Origin: Halovulum sp039180525
GTDB taxonomy: Bacteria; Pseudomonadota; Alphaproteobacteria; Rhodobacterales; Rhodobacteraceae
Direction of reading: 5' to 3'
DNA length: 64,000 nt
Assembly: GCA_039180525.1 (NCBI GenBank)
Contig: JBCDDF010000012.1
Coordinates: 1-64,000, forward strand
Both the position numbers and the translations under genes were made by a program. Below, one piece after another: positions 15,755 through 24,588 of this stretch. The notes beneath the pieces were generated by a model, which saw only the letters and a list, made by a program, of their open reading frames with translations, ran no database searches and had not been told where the DNA came from. The stretch's first letter is position 1. Each line of letters opens with the position of its first letter.

Positions 15755-15963
15755 AGGTCCCGGGGCAAGCCCGGGACGGTTCGCCCCTGAAACGGTGAGA
15801 CCGCCAAGCAAACGCTCCGGGGGAGCGTTCGCAGGTCGAACCCGAGACGCGTTTTCAGGACGGGGACAGGGCTTCGCCCGTTCGCCCCTGAAACGCTCCA
15901 CCGGAGCGTTTCCAGGACGGGGCTCACTCATTGTTCCCCAGACATCCCCGCCGGAGGCAAGAA
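15755..15963. repeat. Palindrome cluster between the Imm11-like gene and the haem peroxidase gene
   Basis: Contains the duplicated spacer seen after copy A, including AACGCTCC-GGG-GGAGCGTT at 15811-15829, then an additional hairpin GAAACGCTCC-ACC-GGAGCGTTTC at 15890-15912 embedded in a longer repeat shared with 52021-52090, and a TTGTTCC...CCCGCCGGAGGC repeat at 15931-15961. The flanking genes are convergent, so these hairpins may act as bidirectional terminators. Confidence 0.8.
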
Positions 15964-15990
15964 ATCTCTGTCTCTGCTGAACTCTGCCCG

Positions 15991-18816
15991 TCACACCGGC
16001 GCGCGCACACGCCACGGCGCAAAGGCGCTTTGGTCGCGGGGGATCACCGTCGCCAGATCCGGGAAGTGCCGTAGGATCACGCTGGTCAGCGTGTTCTCCG
16101 CCACCCATTGGATCCCCAGCGGCGAATAGATCTCCGGCCGGTAGTCCACGGTCAGGAAACGGTCGGACTGGATCCGCCGCGTCGCCATCAGGATGAAGAT
16201 CCGGAACGAGGTCTCGGAGAACCCGAACCCCGGCGGCGGCGCCTCAGAGAACAGACCCACCATCGTGTCCACTTTGTCCAGCGAGCCATAGATGTCGCGC
16301 AACAGCCGCACGTCTTCGGGATCCTGGGTGATGTCCTCCCAATGACGGATCGGGGGTTTGTGCAGCCCCTCGCGGAACTTGTTGTAGCGCGGCAGCCCGC
16401 GCGAGCGTTCGCGCATGATGTCGACCACCGACAGATCGATCCGCTCGATCCCTTCGGCCGTGTCGCGGGTGAAATGGCGCAGCGCGTCGGGATAGTTATG
16501 CAGCCGGATCGCGCCGGGATGGGCGGTGCCGAAGGAATAGAGCGTGTTCTGAAGCCCAAAGCGGCGCATGACGTCACCGGTCTTGCGGCCCTGAAGCGCG
16601 TCGAACTTCAGCGCCTCGATCAGCCCGCCATGCATCGAGTCGCACAAGCGGAAGTCATCGGGCAACAGCGGGTGCAGGCGGTAGACGGTGACGAAATCCT
16701 CGGTCAGCGAATAGGGCGCCGCGTGGTGGTCGGGCAGCGTGTCGAGGATCCCCTTCATCGCGTGGGTGTCGGCGAACCAGGCGCCCAGCCAGGACAGCCC
16801 GTCCTTGGGCCCCGACCAGTTCGCGTTCAGCGCCAGATCGATCGCGCCATGGGCCAGGATCGCCGGTGTCCACTCCACGGTGTGGATCTTGGCGATCAGG
16901 GCCGAAACCACCAGCCGCGCGGTATGATAGAGCCGCATATCGTCCCAGTCGGGATAGTTGCGCTGCAACTCATCGACCACCGCATTGTGTTCGCGCGCGA
17001 ACAGCGTGTGCATGATCGACAGGCCCAGCCACCAGCTTTCGTTGAAGCCAGAGACCTCTTGGCCCGAGATGTTCTGCGGCAGATAGCCGTCATCGAGCCG
17101 GAACCGCGGCCCCGCCAGAAGGCTCATGGCGCGATCTTCGTTGGAACCATAGACCTCCGACCCATCCCACCAATGCGACACCTTGTTGGGAAAGGTGATC
17201 GGCAGATTGGCGGTCTCGTCGGCGGATTTGTCGCCGGCGATCCGCATCTCGCGCTCTTCCGGGCCGTCGGGCGTATTGCGCCAGGTGCGGCCCTCGGGCA
17301 TCGGCACGATCAAATCCTTGCGGCCCAGTGGATAACGCGCGTGCTGCACCCAGTCATGGGCCTGGAACTGGATCCAGGCGGCAGCGAGGACGTTGAGCGA
17401 GGTGGCGGGCAGGAAGGACTTGCGCGCCAGCAATTCCTCGCTGATCCGGATCGGGTCGGGCGTGTGCAGAAGCTCCGGCCGCGGGTCGGGCGGCATATTG
17501 CGCCCGAAAACGGCGCCCACGCGGCCCATTTCCGGGTCCGACAGGTCGTTCATCGTGCCATCGAAGGTGCGGCGATAGCGCACCTCCTCGGGGATCGGCG
17601 CCGGCGGCTGGTGCGGCTGCGGCACCTGCGGATGGGTGTTGCGGTCGATCAGGTTCTCCGCCCGCAACTGATGGCGGTACATCGCCAGATTGAACAGCGC
17701 GATATGATCTGGGAACCTGAACCACTCGATGCGGCGGTTCAGCACCCGGAACAGCGCCGAAAGCGTGCCGATGACGACCTTGTTGCGCATTGGGACGGGT
17801 TCGTGAAAGCGGGTGCCGTTTCGGTGGCTTTCTGCCGCGTGCAGAATGGGTTGCAGCCCGCGGTTGAAGTTTCCCAAGGGGCGAAAATCGTCCAGGGCGT
17901 GCCAGGGCGTGAAGGCAAGCGTCTCCACTTTGGCCGCGGTCACCTGGCCATCGGCGCCGGTGATGTCCTGACGGGGAATGGTCAGCCGCCCGATAGGGTC
18001 GACACTGGCCGAAGACCAGGCGATGGAGGCGTCCTCAACGGGTGTCTTCTCCTGGTTCTGGAACCGCAGCACGCACAACTCGAAAACCACATCCGCCGCC
18101 GCCAGGCGCGTGGCAAGTTCAGTCGCCAGATAGTTGGGATCCTTGACCTTTGGCGCCGGCCCTGCCGCCGCTTCCGGCACCGGGCGCAGCAACAGGCGGA
18201 CCGGACCGGCGGCGCCCCAAAGATGCGCCCCCAGCGTCCAAAAGCTTTCCGTTGCAAGGCTGGCGGGCAGCCGCGACGGCGGGCGCAGCGCGCGCATGGC
18301 CCGTGCGGCCTCCGCCGGACCAAGCGCCAGGGCCAGGTGCCACGCGCGCAGCCCGCGGGGCGCCTGCGCGGCGCGCGCCGTGGCCACGAACTGCCGCGCG
18401 GTCCGCGCCGGGTGCGCCGAACGGGTTTCGAACACGAAATCCTGCACACCCTCTGGCAACTGCAGGCGCAGCGCGGCGGCGCGGAAATCCGGTACCGCAT
18501 CCGCCTGAGAGATCCCGGCTCCATTGGCCAGCCGCAGGGTGGCGGCGAAACGCGCGCCGGGCTGCCAGGGCCCCTGCACCAAATCCGGCGGCATGTCACT
18601 GCGCAACGTCACCTGCGCGTCGGTCACGCCCAAATGCGGCTTGGCGTGCATGACCCGGTCCAGCCGCAACGCGCCGCCGCGCGCCTTGGCCGCAAGCTGC
18701 ACCGCCATTATGTCCTTCGAAAGCTGGTCGAAGGCCGCGAATTCGTCGTCGCGCACGCGCTCCCACTGAGTCGCGTCAACCGGTGGTCTGGAACGTGGGT
18801 TGGAACTGTCGAGCAT
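15991..18816 (-). CDS. Fusion of a catalase-related domain and a prostaglandin-synthase-like haem peroxidase
   Basis: A 941-aa two-domain protein. Residues about 20-370 read like the catalase/allene-oxide-synthase superfamily: a distal-histidine-like RVMHAK (H57), ATLRLANGAG, and HALDDFRPLGNFNRG. The proximal tyrosine expected after that last motif appears replaced (QPILHAA), so this domain may not bind haem. Residues about 400-941 are an animal-type haem peroxidase: distal histidine in QFQAHDW (about 487) and proximal histidine in VYRLHPLLPDD (about 714). A tyrosine sits three residues before the proximal histidine, the position of the COX Tyr385 radical site, which suggests fatty-acid oxygenase chemistry. 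No signal peptide is seen. Start: ATG at 18816 after AGGAG. Transcribed divergently from the ceramide-type cluster. Confidence 0.8.
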   Translation of the reverse strand: MLDSSNPRSRPPVDATQWERVRDDEFAAFDQLSKDIMAVQLAAKARGGALRLDRVMHAKPHLGVTDAQVTLRSDMPPDLVQGPWQPGARFAATLRLANGAGISQADAVPDFRAAALRLQLPEGVQDFVFETRSAHPARTARQFVATARAAQAPRGLRAWHLALALGPAEAARAMRALRPPSRLPASLATESFWTLGAHLWGAAGPVRLLLRPVPEAAAGPAPKVKDPNYLATELATRLAAADVVFELCVLRFQNQEKTPVEDASIAWSSASVDPIGRLTIPRQDITGADGQVTAAKVETLAFTPWHALDDFRPLGNFNRGLQPILHAAESHRNGTRFHEPVPMRNKVVIGTLSALFRVLNRRIEWFRFPDHIALFNLAMYRHQLRAENLIDRNTHPQVPQPHQPPAPIPEEVRYRRTFDGTMNDLSDPEMGRVGAVFGRNMPPDPRPELLHTPDPIRISEELLARKSFLPATSLNVLAAAWIQFQAHDWVQHARYPLGRKDLIVPMPEGRTWRNTPDGPEEREMRIAGDKSADETANLPITFPNKVSHWWDGSEVYGSNEDRAMSLLAGPRFRLDDGYLPQNISGQEVSGFNESWWLGLSIMHTLFAREHNAVVDELQRNYPDWDDMRLYHTARLVVSALIAKIHTVEWTPAILAHGAIDLALNANWSGPKDGLSWLGAWFADTHAMKGILDTLPDHHAAPYSLTEDFVTVYRLHPLLPDDFRLCDSMHGGLIEALKFDALQGRKTGDVMRRFGLQNTLYSFGTAHPGAIRLHNYPDALRHFTRDTAEGIERIDLSVVDIMRERSRGLPRYNKFREGLHKPPIRHWEDITQDPEDVRLLRDIYGSLDKVDTMVGLFSEAPPPGFGFSETSFRIFILMATRRIQSDRFLTVDYRPEIYSPLGIQWVAENTLTSVILRHFPDLATVIPRDQSAFAPWRVRAPV

Positions 18817-19115
18817 CGATCCGGTTCTCCTGCGGTCCACCTGTGCCGCGCAGTGTCTATGGCTCACGGCTCAGGTCAAGGGACGTCACAGGGACGTGCG
18901 CCCGGGTGTGCCCCGCCGCGCCGCATCGATAGGCGTCAGCGGTGCACCGCGTGCAGCGGCGGCGCATGTGGCGGGGGTATCGCCGAAAAGGCCACACTTG
19001 CCCTGGCCGATGCCGCACAGCCCTTGTCACCGCCGGGGAAAGTGACTTTACAAGGCGTAAATGCGCGCCCGACCCGAGGCGCATCACAGGTGTGAGGCCA
19101 GGGAGCAGACCAAGA
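18817..19115. promoter_or_regulatory. Divergent promoter region, haem peroxidase / acyl-AMP ligase
   Basis: About 300 bp between two divergent starts. It must hold promoters for both, but I see no convincing sigma-70 boxes or known operator. Codons in frame with the ligase upstream of 19116 lack coding character and there is no better start there. Confidence 0.5.
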
Positions 19116-20849
19116 GTGCAAACGCCGACCCCGACCGAACCCGGCATCCCCAACCGCGCCGGCACGTTCGCGACCTTGACCGAAGCCCTGGATTACGGCG
19201 CCACTGGCGTCACCGGGCTCAACTATCATGACGGCCGCGGCACCCTGACCGAGGTGCTGGCCTATCGCGACCTGGCCGATCAGGCCCGCGCCCTGGGCGC
19301 GCGGATGTATGCGCTGGGTCTGGAACCGGGCGACCGCGTCGGCCTGGTGGCGGAGACCGAGGCCGATTTCGCCCGCGCCTTCATGGCCTGTCTTTATGCC
19401 GGACTGATCCCCTGCCCCATGCCGCTGCCTGCCGCCTTTGGCGCGCGCGACGCATACCGTGACCAGATCCAGCGCATCGCGCTGGTGGCTGACAGTGCCG
19501 CGGTGATCGTGGCAGAGGCCTATGCCGCCCGCGTAGAGGATGCGCTGCGCGACCTGCCGGGCCTGACCAAGAACCTGTTCGTCGGCCCGCTGGGCGCGTT
19601 GCCGCCAGCCGGCCCCGTGGACTTGCCGACCCCGCATCCCGATGGGCTGGCTTATCTGCAGTTTTCCTCCGGCACCACCAGTGCGCCCAAGGGCATCGCG
19701 ATCACCCATCGGGCGCTGGCGGCCAATCTGAGGGGTATGATTTGCGACGCGCTGATGATCGGCTCCCATGATCGTGCGGTCAGTTGGCTGCCCTATTATC
19801 ACGACATGGGGCTGGTCGGCTGCATGCTGGTGCCGATCGGCGCGCAGATGTCGGCAGACTACATGGCCACCCGCGATTTCGTCCGCCGCCCGGGCCTGTG
19901 GCCGGTGATGATCAGCCGCGCGAAGGCCACGCTGGCCTATTCGCCCTCCTTCGGGTTTGAACTGGCCGCCCGTCGGAACCGCCTGTCGGAGACGCTCGAT
20001 CTGTCCAGTTGGCGCATCGCCGGCATCGGTGGCGATATGGTCAAGGCGGCCAATCTGCGCGTGTTTTGCGATGCGTTCGAGCCACACGGCTTCGATCCCA
20101 GTGCCTTTACGCCCAGCTACGGCATGGCCGAGGTCACGCTGTCGATGTGCTTTTCGCCCCAGGGGTCCGGCTGCCGCACCGAGCGGCTGGATCTGGATGC
20201 TCTGGCCCGGGGCGATGCGCTCAAGTGCGGTGAGGACGCGCCGCGCAATCGCGAGTTTGCTTTGTGCGGTCCCGCACTGCCCGGCCACGCGGTGGAGATC
20301 CGCGGCGGCGATGGCGCGGCGCTGCCGACACGGCGAATCGGCCGCGTGCATGCCAAAGGCCCCTCGCTGATGCAGGGGTATTACGGCAACCCCGCCGCGA
20401 CGGCGGAGGTGCTGAGCGCCGATGGATGGCTCGATACTGGCGATCTGGGCTATCTGACCGAGGATGGCGAATTGGTGCTGACCGGCCGCGGCAAGGATCT
20501 GATCATCGTCAATGGCCGCAATATCTGGCCGCAGGACATCGAGTGGACCATCGAAAAGCAGCTTGATGGCATCCGCGAAGGCGGTGTGGCAGCGTTCGGC
20601 ATGCTGAACGGCGCCGGCGAAGGCGGCGATGGCGAGGAAGAGGTGACGGTGGTGATCGAATGCCGTACCTCTCAGCCCGATGGGCGCGATGCGCTGCGCT
20701 CGGGCGCAGATGCGCTGGTGCGCGAGATGCATGGCGTGGCGCCCAATATCGTCTTGTCGAAACCGGGGCGGCTGCCGCGCACGACTTCGGGCAAGCTGAG
20801 CCGGGCGCAGGCGCGCGAGATCTATCGGGCCGGCGGTTTCGACTTGTGA
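19116..20849 (+). CDS. Fatty acyl-AMP/acyl-ACP ligase of the ceramide-type cluster
   Basis: A 577-aa adenylate-forming enzyme of the fatty acyl-AMP ligase type, expected to activate a fatty acid and load it on the carrier protein encoded at 22159. Motifs in order: QFSSGTTSAPKG (phosphate loop), YGMAEVTLS, DGWLDTGDLGY, GRGKDLIIVNGRN and the C-terminal catalytic lysine in RTTSGKLSR. The start is the GTG at 19116, with GGGAG 10 nt upstream; codons before it look non-coding. In Caulobacter the corresponding gene of the ceramide locus is an acyl-ACP synthetase next to spt, acp and cerR, the same set as here. Confidence 0.85.
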   Translation: MQTPTPTEPGIPNRAGTFATLTEALDYGATGVTGLNYHDGRGTLTEVLAYRDLADQARALGARMYALGLEPGDRVGLVAETEADFARAFMACLYAGLIPCPMPLPAAFGARDAYRDQIQRIALVADSAAVIVAEAYAARVEDALRDLPGLTKNLFVGPLGALPPAGPVDLPTPHPDGLAYLQFSSGTTSAPKGIAITHRALAANLRGMICDALMIGSHDRAVSWLPYYHDMGLVGCMLVPIGAQMSADYMATRDFVRRPGLWPVMISRAKATLAYSPSFGFELAARRNRLSETLDLSSWRIAGIGGDMVKAANLRVFCDAFEPHGFDPSAFTPSYGMAEVTLSMCFSPQGSGCRTERLDLDALARGDALKCGEDAPRNREFALCGPALPGHAVEIRGGDGAALPTRRIGRVHAKGPSLMQGYYGNPAATAEVLSADGWLDTGDLGYLTEDGELVLTGRGKDLIIVNGRNIWPQDIEWTIEKQLDGIREGGVAAFGMLNGAGEGGDGEEEVTVVIECRTSQPDGRDALRSGADALVREMHGVAPNIVLSKPGRLPRTTSGKLSRAQAREIYRAGGFDL

Positions 20850-21793
20850 CGCGCCGCGCCGCGGTCACCGGCGGCACCGGGTTTCTGGGAACGCATCTGA
20901 TCCGCCTGCTGGCGGAGGCCGGCTGGCAGATCCGCATGCTGGCGCGGCGTTGGCCGCGGCCGCAGGCGGGCGCCATGCCGGTGGACCTGGTGCCCGGCGG
21001 ATTGCGCGATGCGGAGGCGCTGGCGCGGCTGGTGCAGGGGGCGGATGCGGTGTTTCACCTGGCCGGCGCGGTCGCCGCGACCAACCGGGCCGGGTTCTTC
21101 GCCGCCAATGCCAGCGGCGCACAGGCGGTCGCACAGGCCTGGCGGGATCACGCCCCGCAGGCGCATTTCGTCCTTGTGTCCTCGCTGGCGGCGCGTCTGC
21201 CGGAAGTGTCGCACTATGCCGCCTCCAAAGCGGCCGGAGAGCAGGCGGTCGCGGATCTGGCGCCGGATCGGGCGCGGCTGACCATCCTGCGCCCGGGCGC
21301 GATCTATGGCCCCGGCGACCGCGCCACGCTGCCGCTGTTTCGTGCCGCGGCTTGGCCGGTTCAGCCGATGCTCGCCGCGCCCAACGCCCGGGTCGCGGTG
21401 CTGCATGTGACCGACGCCGCGCGCGCAGTGCTGGCCGCGGCCGAACCCGCCCTGCCGCCCGGCCGCTACGAACTGGCCGACGATCGGACAGAAGGGCATG
21501 CATGGGCGGATCTGCTGGCGGCCGTCCGGGCCGCTGCGGGACGCGGGGCACCGCGTGCGGTCCGGGTGCCGACGCCGGTTCTGCGCCTGTTGGGGGCCGC
21601 GGGCGGCGCCTGGAGCGGTATGTCGGGACAGCCGGTGATGCTGACGGGCCAGAAGGTGCGTGAAATCTTGCAGCCCGATTGGGGGTCACATCCACGTGCG
21701 CAACCCCCGGACCCCGCATGGCGGCCGAAAATCGAATTGAAACCGGGATTTGCCGAGACTCACGCCTGGTATCGGCAGGCAGGTTGGCTGTAG
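20846..21793 (+). CDS. NAD(P)-dependent epimerase/dehydrogenase, ceramide-reductase-like (CerR)
   Basis: A 315-aa extended short-chain dehydrogenase. The nucleotide loop GGTGFLG is at residues 9-15, and the catalytic pair is Y124/K128 in SHYAASK. It starts at a GTG overlapping the ligase stop by 4 nt (GTGA), implying coupling. In Caulobacter the epimerase-like CerR reduces 3-oxo-(dihydro)ceramide; the position beside the ligase, ACP and Spt supports the same role. Without that context it would be called a generic sugar-nucleotide or steroid-type epimerase. Confidence 0.75.
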   Translation: MTRRAAVTGGTGFLGTHLIRLLAEAGWQIRMLARRWPRPQAGAMPVDLVPGGLRDAEALARLVQGADAVFHLAGAVAATNRAGFFAANASGAQAVAQAWRDHAPQAHFVLVSSLAARLPEVSHYAASKAAGEQAVADLAPDRARLTILRPGAIYGPGDRATLPLFRAAAWPVQPMLAAPNARVAVLHVTDAARAVLAAAEPALPPGRYELADDRTEGHAWADLLAAVRAAAGRGAPRAVRVPTPVLRLLGAAGGAWSGMSGQPVMLTGQKVREILQPDWGSHPRAQPPDPAWRPKIELKPGFAETHAWYRQAGWL

Positions 21794-22158
21794 GACCGAT
21801 ACTCTGAAAACTGACGCAACTTTGTGCAAATTTGCTCCGCTACTGTAATAATCTGAAACATCGTCGGAAAAGAAAGCGCCGATTGATGAAAAAACCCAAC
21901 AGCACTGTCACAAAGTTGAACAACGGTCTTTAAATCTTTGTCGACTTCATAAATGGTTCGGTGCACAACATGCGACCTGGGGGCTTCGTTGGGCAAATCG
22001 GATTTCAACTCCGCGCTTGTTGCGGCGGGCGATTTCATCGCGCGGGCCGCTTCGACCGCAAAGGGTAAATCCGGTGTAGGCCAGCGCCTCAGTGATTGTT
22101 GTATAGGCAGCGGCTCCGCGATGTCGGACAGGCTGCCCAAAACTGGGGCACGTTGGGG
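21794..22158 (+). promoter_or_regulatory. Intergenic leader before the acyl carrier protein gene
   Basis: 365 bp, distinctly AT-richer than its surroundings up to about 21960. No gene with a ribosome-binding site was found on either strand. It probably contains a promoter for acp-spt, separate from the ligase-cerR transcript. No specific operator was recognised. Confidence 0.5.
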
Positions 22159-22413
22159 ATGACTGAGGTGACGTCGGAAGATGCCGTGTTGCAGCGGGTG
22201 ATCGAACTGATCTCGGCCAAGGTAAAGCCGGGCATCTCGGTCACGCCAGAGACGCGCATTCTGGCGGATACCAATCTCGACTCGGTCAGCGTCATGGATG
22301 CGGTGCTGGAGCTTGAGGACGAATTCGACATCACCATTCCACTCAACAGCCTGTCTGAAGTGGAGACGGTGGAGCAACTGGCCGGCGCGGTGGAAGCGCT
22401 GGTTCAACAATAA
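22159..22413 (+). CDS. Dedicated acyl carrier protein of the ceramide-type cluster
   Basis: An 84-aa acyl carrier protein. The phosphopantetheine attachment serine is S42 in NLDSVSVMD, followed by the helix LELEDEFDITIP typical of ACPs. The ATG at 22159 sits at the expected distance; a longer frame from 22096 would add 21 residues without ACP character. It lies 44 nt before the serine-palmitoyltransferase-like gene, matching the acp-spt pairs of bacterial sphingolipid loci. Its likely job is to carry the acyl group used by Spt. Confidence 0.9.
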   Translation: MTEVTSEDAVLQRVIELISAKVKPGISVTPETRILADTNLDSVSVMDAVLELEDEFDITIPLNSLSEVETVEQLAGAVEALVQQ

Positions 22414-22457
22414 GGCAAGGACCTCTCGCCGTCAGGTGTGGGCAGAAGGGAAAGACA

Positions 22458-23729
22458 ATGGGACTCAAGGAACGGATCGCGGCGATCGACGCAGCTTATG
22501 GCGATCTGAAAGCGATGGGACGCGATCCCAGCGCGTTGAAATTCGAAGGCGTATGGTCGCCGACCGAAGCGACCCTAGAAGGGCGCCCGGTGATGCTGTT
22601 CGGCACGAACAACTACCTTGGCCTGAGCTTCGACAAGGGCTGTATCGAAGCCTCGGTCGCGGCGACCTATGCCCATGGCGCGGGCACGACCGGGTCGCGC
22701 ATCGCCAACGGCTCCTACGGGCTGCACAGCGCTTTGGAAAAGGAAATCGCGGATTTCTATGACAAGCGCCGCGCGATCGTCTTTTCCACCGGGTATGTCG
22801 CCAATGTCGGCATGATCTCGGTACTCGGCGGCGCGGGCGATTACCTGCTGATCGACGCCGACAGCCACGCCTCCATCTATGACGGCTGCAAGATGTCGGA
22901 TGCTCAGACGATCCGGTTCAGGCACAATTCGCCCGAGGATCTGGCCAAACGCCTGGGCCGGCTGAAGGGCACGCCCGGCGATAAGACCGTCATCGTCGAG
23001 GGCAGCTATTCGATGCTGGGCGACACGGCACCCATCGACGAGTTCGCCGCCGTCACCAAAGAGGCCGGCGACGACGTCTACCTGATGGTCGACGAAGCGC
23101 ATTCGCTGGGCGTCTATGGCCCGCGCGGCCGCGGCAAGGCCGAGGCGGACGGCGTCGACGGCGATGTCGATTTCATCGTCGGCACGTTTTCCAAAAGCGT
23201 CGGCACGACCGGCGGTTACTGTGTGTCTGATCTGGAAGGGCTGGACCGGATCCGCATGTTGTCGCGCCCTTACATGTTCACCGCCTCGATGACCCCGGGC
23301 GCGATCGCGACGGCACGGGCCGCGTTCGAGGTCATGGCCGCCGGCCGGGGGCACAAGGAACGGTTGTGGCGCAACGCCAACCATCTTTATTCCGGGGCGC
23401 AAGGCCTGGGCTTCCAGGTGGGGCCAGAGGTCAGCCCGGTGATCGCGGTCATCCTGCCCGATCCGCAAACCGCGGTGCTGCTGTGGAACAGGCTGATCGA
23501 CGAGGGGATCTATACCAATATCGCGATCCCGCCGGCGACGCCGAACAGCCTGTCTCTGCTGCGGGTGTCGGTGTCCGCTGCGCATCGGCCGGAACAGATC
23601 GACGCTGCGCTGGACGTGTTGGCCTCGGTCGGTGCCGAACTTGGCATCGTGGCTCCGGCAGAGCGTAAGCACGCCGCCCGTGGCCGCGCTCAGTTGGAAG
23701 TCGTCACCGCAGCCGGCGCTGCAGGATAA
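22458..23729 (+). CDS. spt: Serine palmitoyltransferase-like alpha-oxoamine synthase
   Basis: A 423-aa PLP enzyme of the alpha-oxoamine synthase family. PLP lysine K246 in GTFSKSVG, the pyridine-binding D212 and H215 in VDEAHSLGVYG, the stacking H137 in ADSHASI, and the N-terminal GTNNYLGLS are all visible. Family members also include KBL, BioF and HemA; the carrier-protein gene just upstream and the ligase/CerR pair point to serine palmitoyltransferase, the first committed step of sphingolipid synthesis. GGGAAAG precedes the ATG. Its 3' end overlaps the convergent gene at 23704 by 26 bp. Confidence 0.85.
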   Translation: MGLKERIAAIDAAYGDLKAMGRDPSALKFEGVWSPTEATLEGRPVMLFGTNNYLGLSFDKGCIEASVAATYAHGAGTTGSRIANGSYGLHSALEKEIADFYDKRRAIVFSTGYVANVGMISVLGGAGDYLLIDADSHASIYDGCKMSDAQTIRFRHNSPEDLAKRLGRLKGTPGDKTVIVEGSYSMLGDTAPIDEFAAVTKEAGDDVYLMVDEAHSLGVYGPRGRGKAEADGVDGDVDFIVGTFSKSVGTTGGYCVSDLEGLDRIRMLSRPYMFTASMTPGAIATARAAFEVMAAGRGHKERLWRNANHLYSGAQGLGFQVGPEVSPVIAVILPDPQTAVLLWNRLIDEGIYTNIAIPPATPNSLSLLRVSVSAAHRPEQIDAALDVLASVGAELGIVAPAERKHAARGRAQLEVVTAAGAAG

Positions 23730-24588
23730 GACGGATGAAGATGACCGGCGCCGCCAACCATGGCAGGCGCCGGGCCAACCCCGACATCGGCGCCGGGGCT
23801 CCGGTATGGCGCTCCACTTTCGAGAGGGCGTAGTCGATACCGCCGCGATAGGTCGCGGCCGCCTTTAGAAGCCTCAAAAAATTCAACAGCTTGCCGCGAC
23901 GTCTTGCAGCGGCCCACTTGCGCCGCGCGACGGCGCGTTCGGCGCCGCTGACCGGGGTCGCCATCAAAGCATCGGAGGTCGGGCCATAGGTTGACCAGCC
24001 GGCGGTCACGATCTGCTCCGCCCTGTCGCCGCTTTCGACCCGCAGTTCGGCACCGTAAGTCGCCCGAAACAACGCCTGCCACGCGGCGCGCGGATCGGCA
24101 TCCGCGGGCGCCAACCGCGCCGCCCACCAGGCAGCGGTGCGATAGGCCTCGGCGATGAGGCCCTCGATCAACCGGCGCAGACCGGCATCGCGCACCCAAA
24201 CCAGCCGGGCGGGCTGACAGAACCGCGCCCAGGTGGTCGTGTCCCGCGACCGGCACAGCATGCGGTTGCGGAACTGCGTGCGCGAGATCACCGCGACCTT
24301 CGCCGCCGTCTCTCCCAACACTTCGTGGTAGACATTCGGCGGCAGCGCGCGGTTCGCCCGCGCCGCCAGCCCCGCCCCGTGATAGCGGGCGTAGTCTTCG
24401 ACCAGAACGTAGAAATCCATCAGCCCAGCGTCCCCGCTGCGCAGCACATTGCCGTAGAAAAGGACGGCCACGACGCCGTCGCGGGCCGCCAGATGCGCGG
24501 CCATCGCGGCCACCGGTCCGGGCACCGGCGCCGCCAGATCCGCGGCGATGCGCGCCTGCCAATCCGGCCGCGCGCGGGCCGGTGTCAC
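23704..24588 (-). CDS. Tam41-like nucleotidyltransferase (possible CDP-lipid synthase)
   Basis: A 294-aa protein whose N-terminal half (FYGNVLRSGDAGLMDFYVLV, then YARYHG) resembles the nucleotidyltransferase core of mitochondrial-type Tam41 phosphatidate cytidylyltransferases, including a later CQPARLVWV segment. This is a motif-level reading and the least certain call of the cluster. It starts at a GTG overlapping the hydroxylase stop by 4 nt. With a lipid kinase two genes upstream, it could activate a phosphorylated lipid with CTP before headgroup addition; that role is inference. Confidence 0.5.
   Translation of the reverse strand: MTPARARPDWQARIAADLAAPVPGPVAAMAAHLAARDGVVAVLFYGNVLRSGDAGLMDFYVLVEDYARYHGAGLAARANRALPPNVYHEVLGETAAKVAVISRTQFRNRMLCRSRDTTTWARFCQPARLVWVRDAGLRRLIEGLIAEAYRTAAWWAARLAPADADPRAAWQALFRATYGAELRVESGDRAEQIVTAGWSTYGPTSDALMATPVSGAERAVARRKWAAARRRGKLLNFLRLLKAAATYRGGIDYALSKVERHTGAPAPMSGLARRLPWLAAPVIFIRLILQRRLR

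Noticed and set aside
16108..19095. A 995-codon open frame on the plus strand
   Set aside because: It lies antisense to the haem peroxidase gene, whose motifs are clear; the antisense product is Arg/His/Gln/Pro-rich and has no domain. GC-rich codon structure keeps this frame open.
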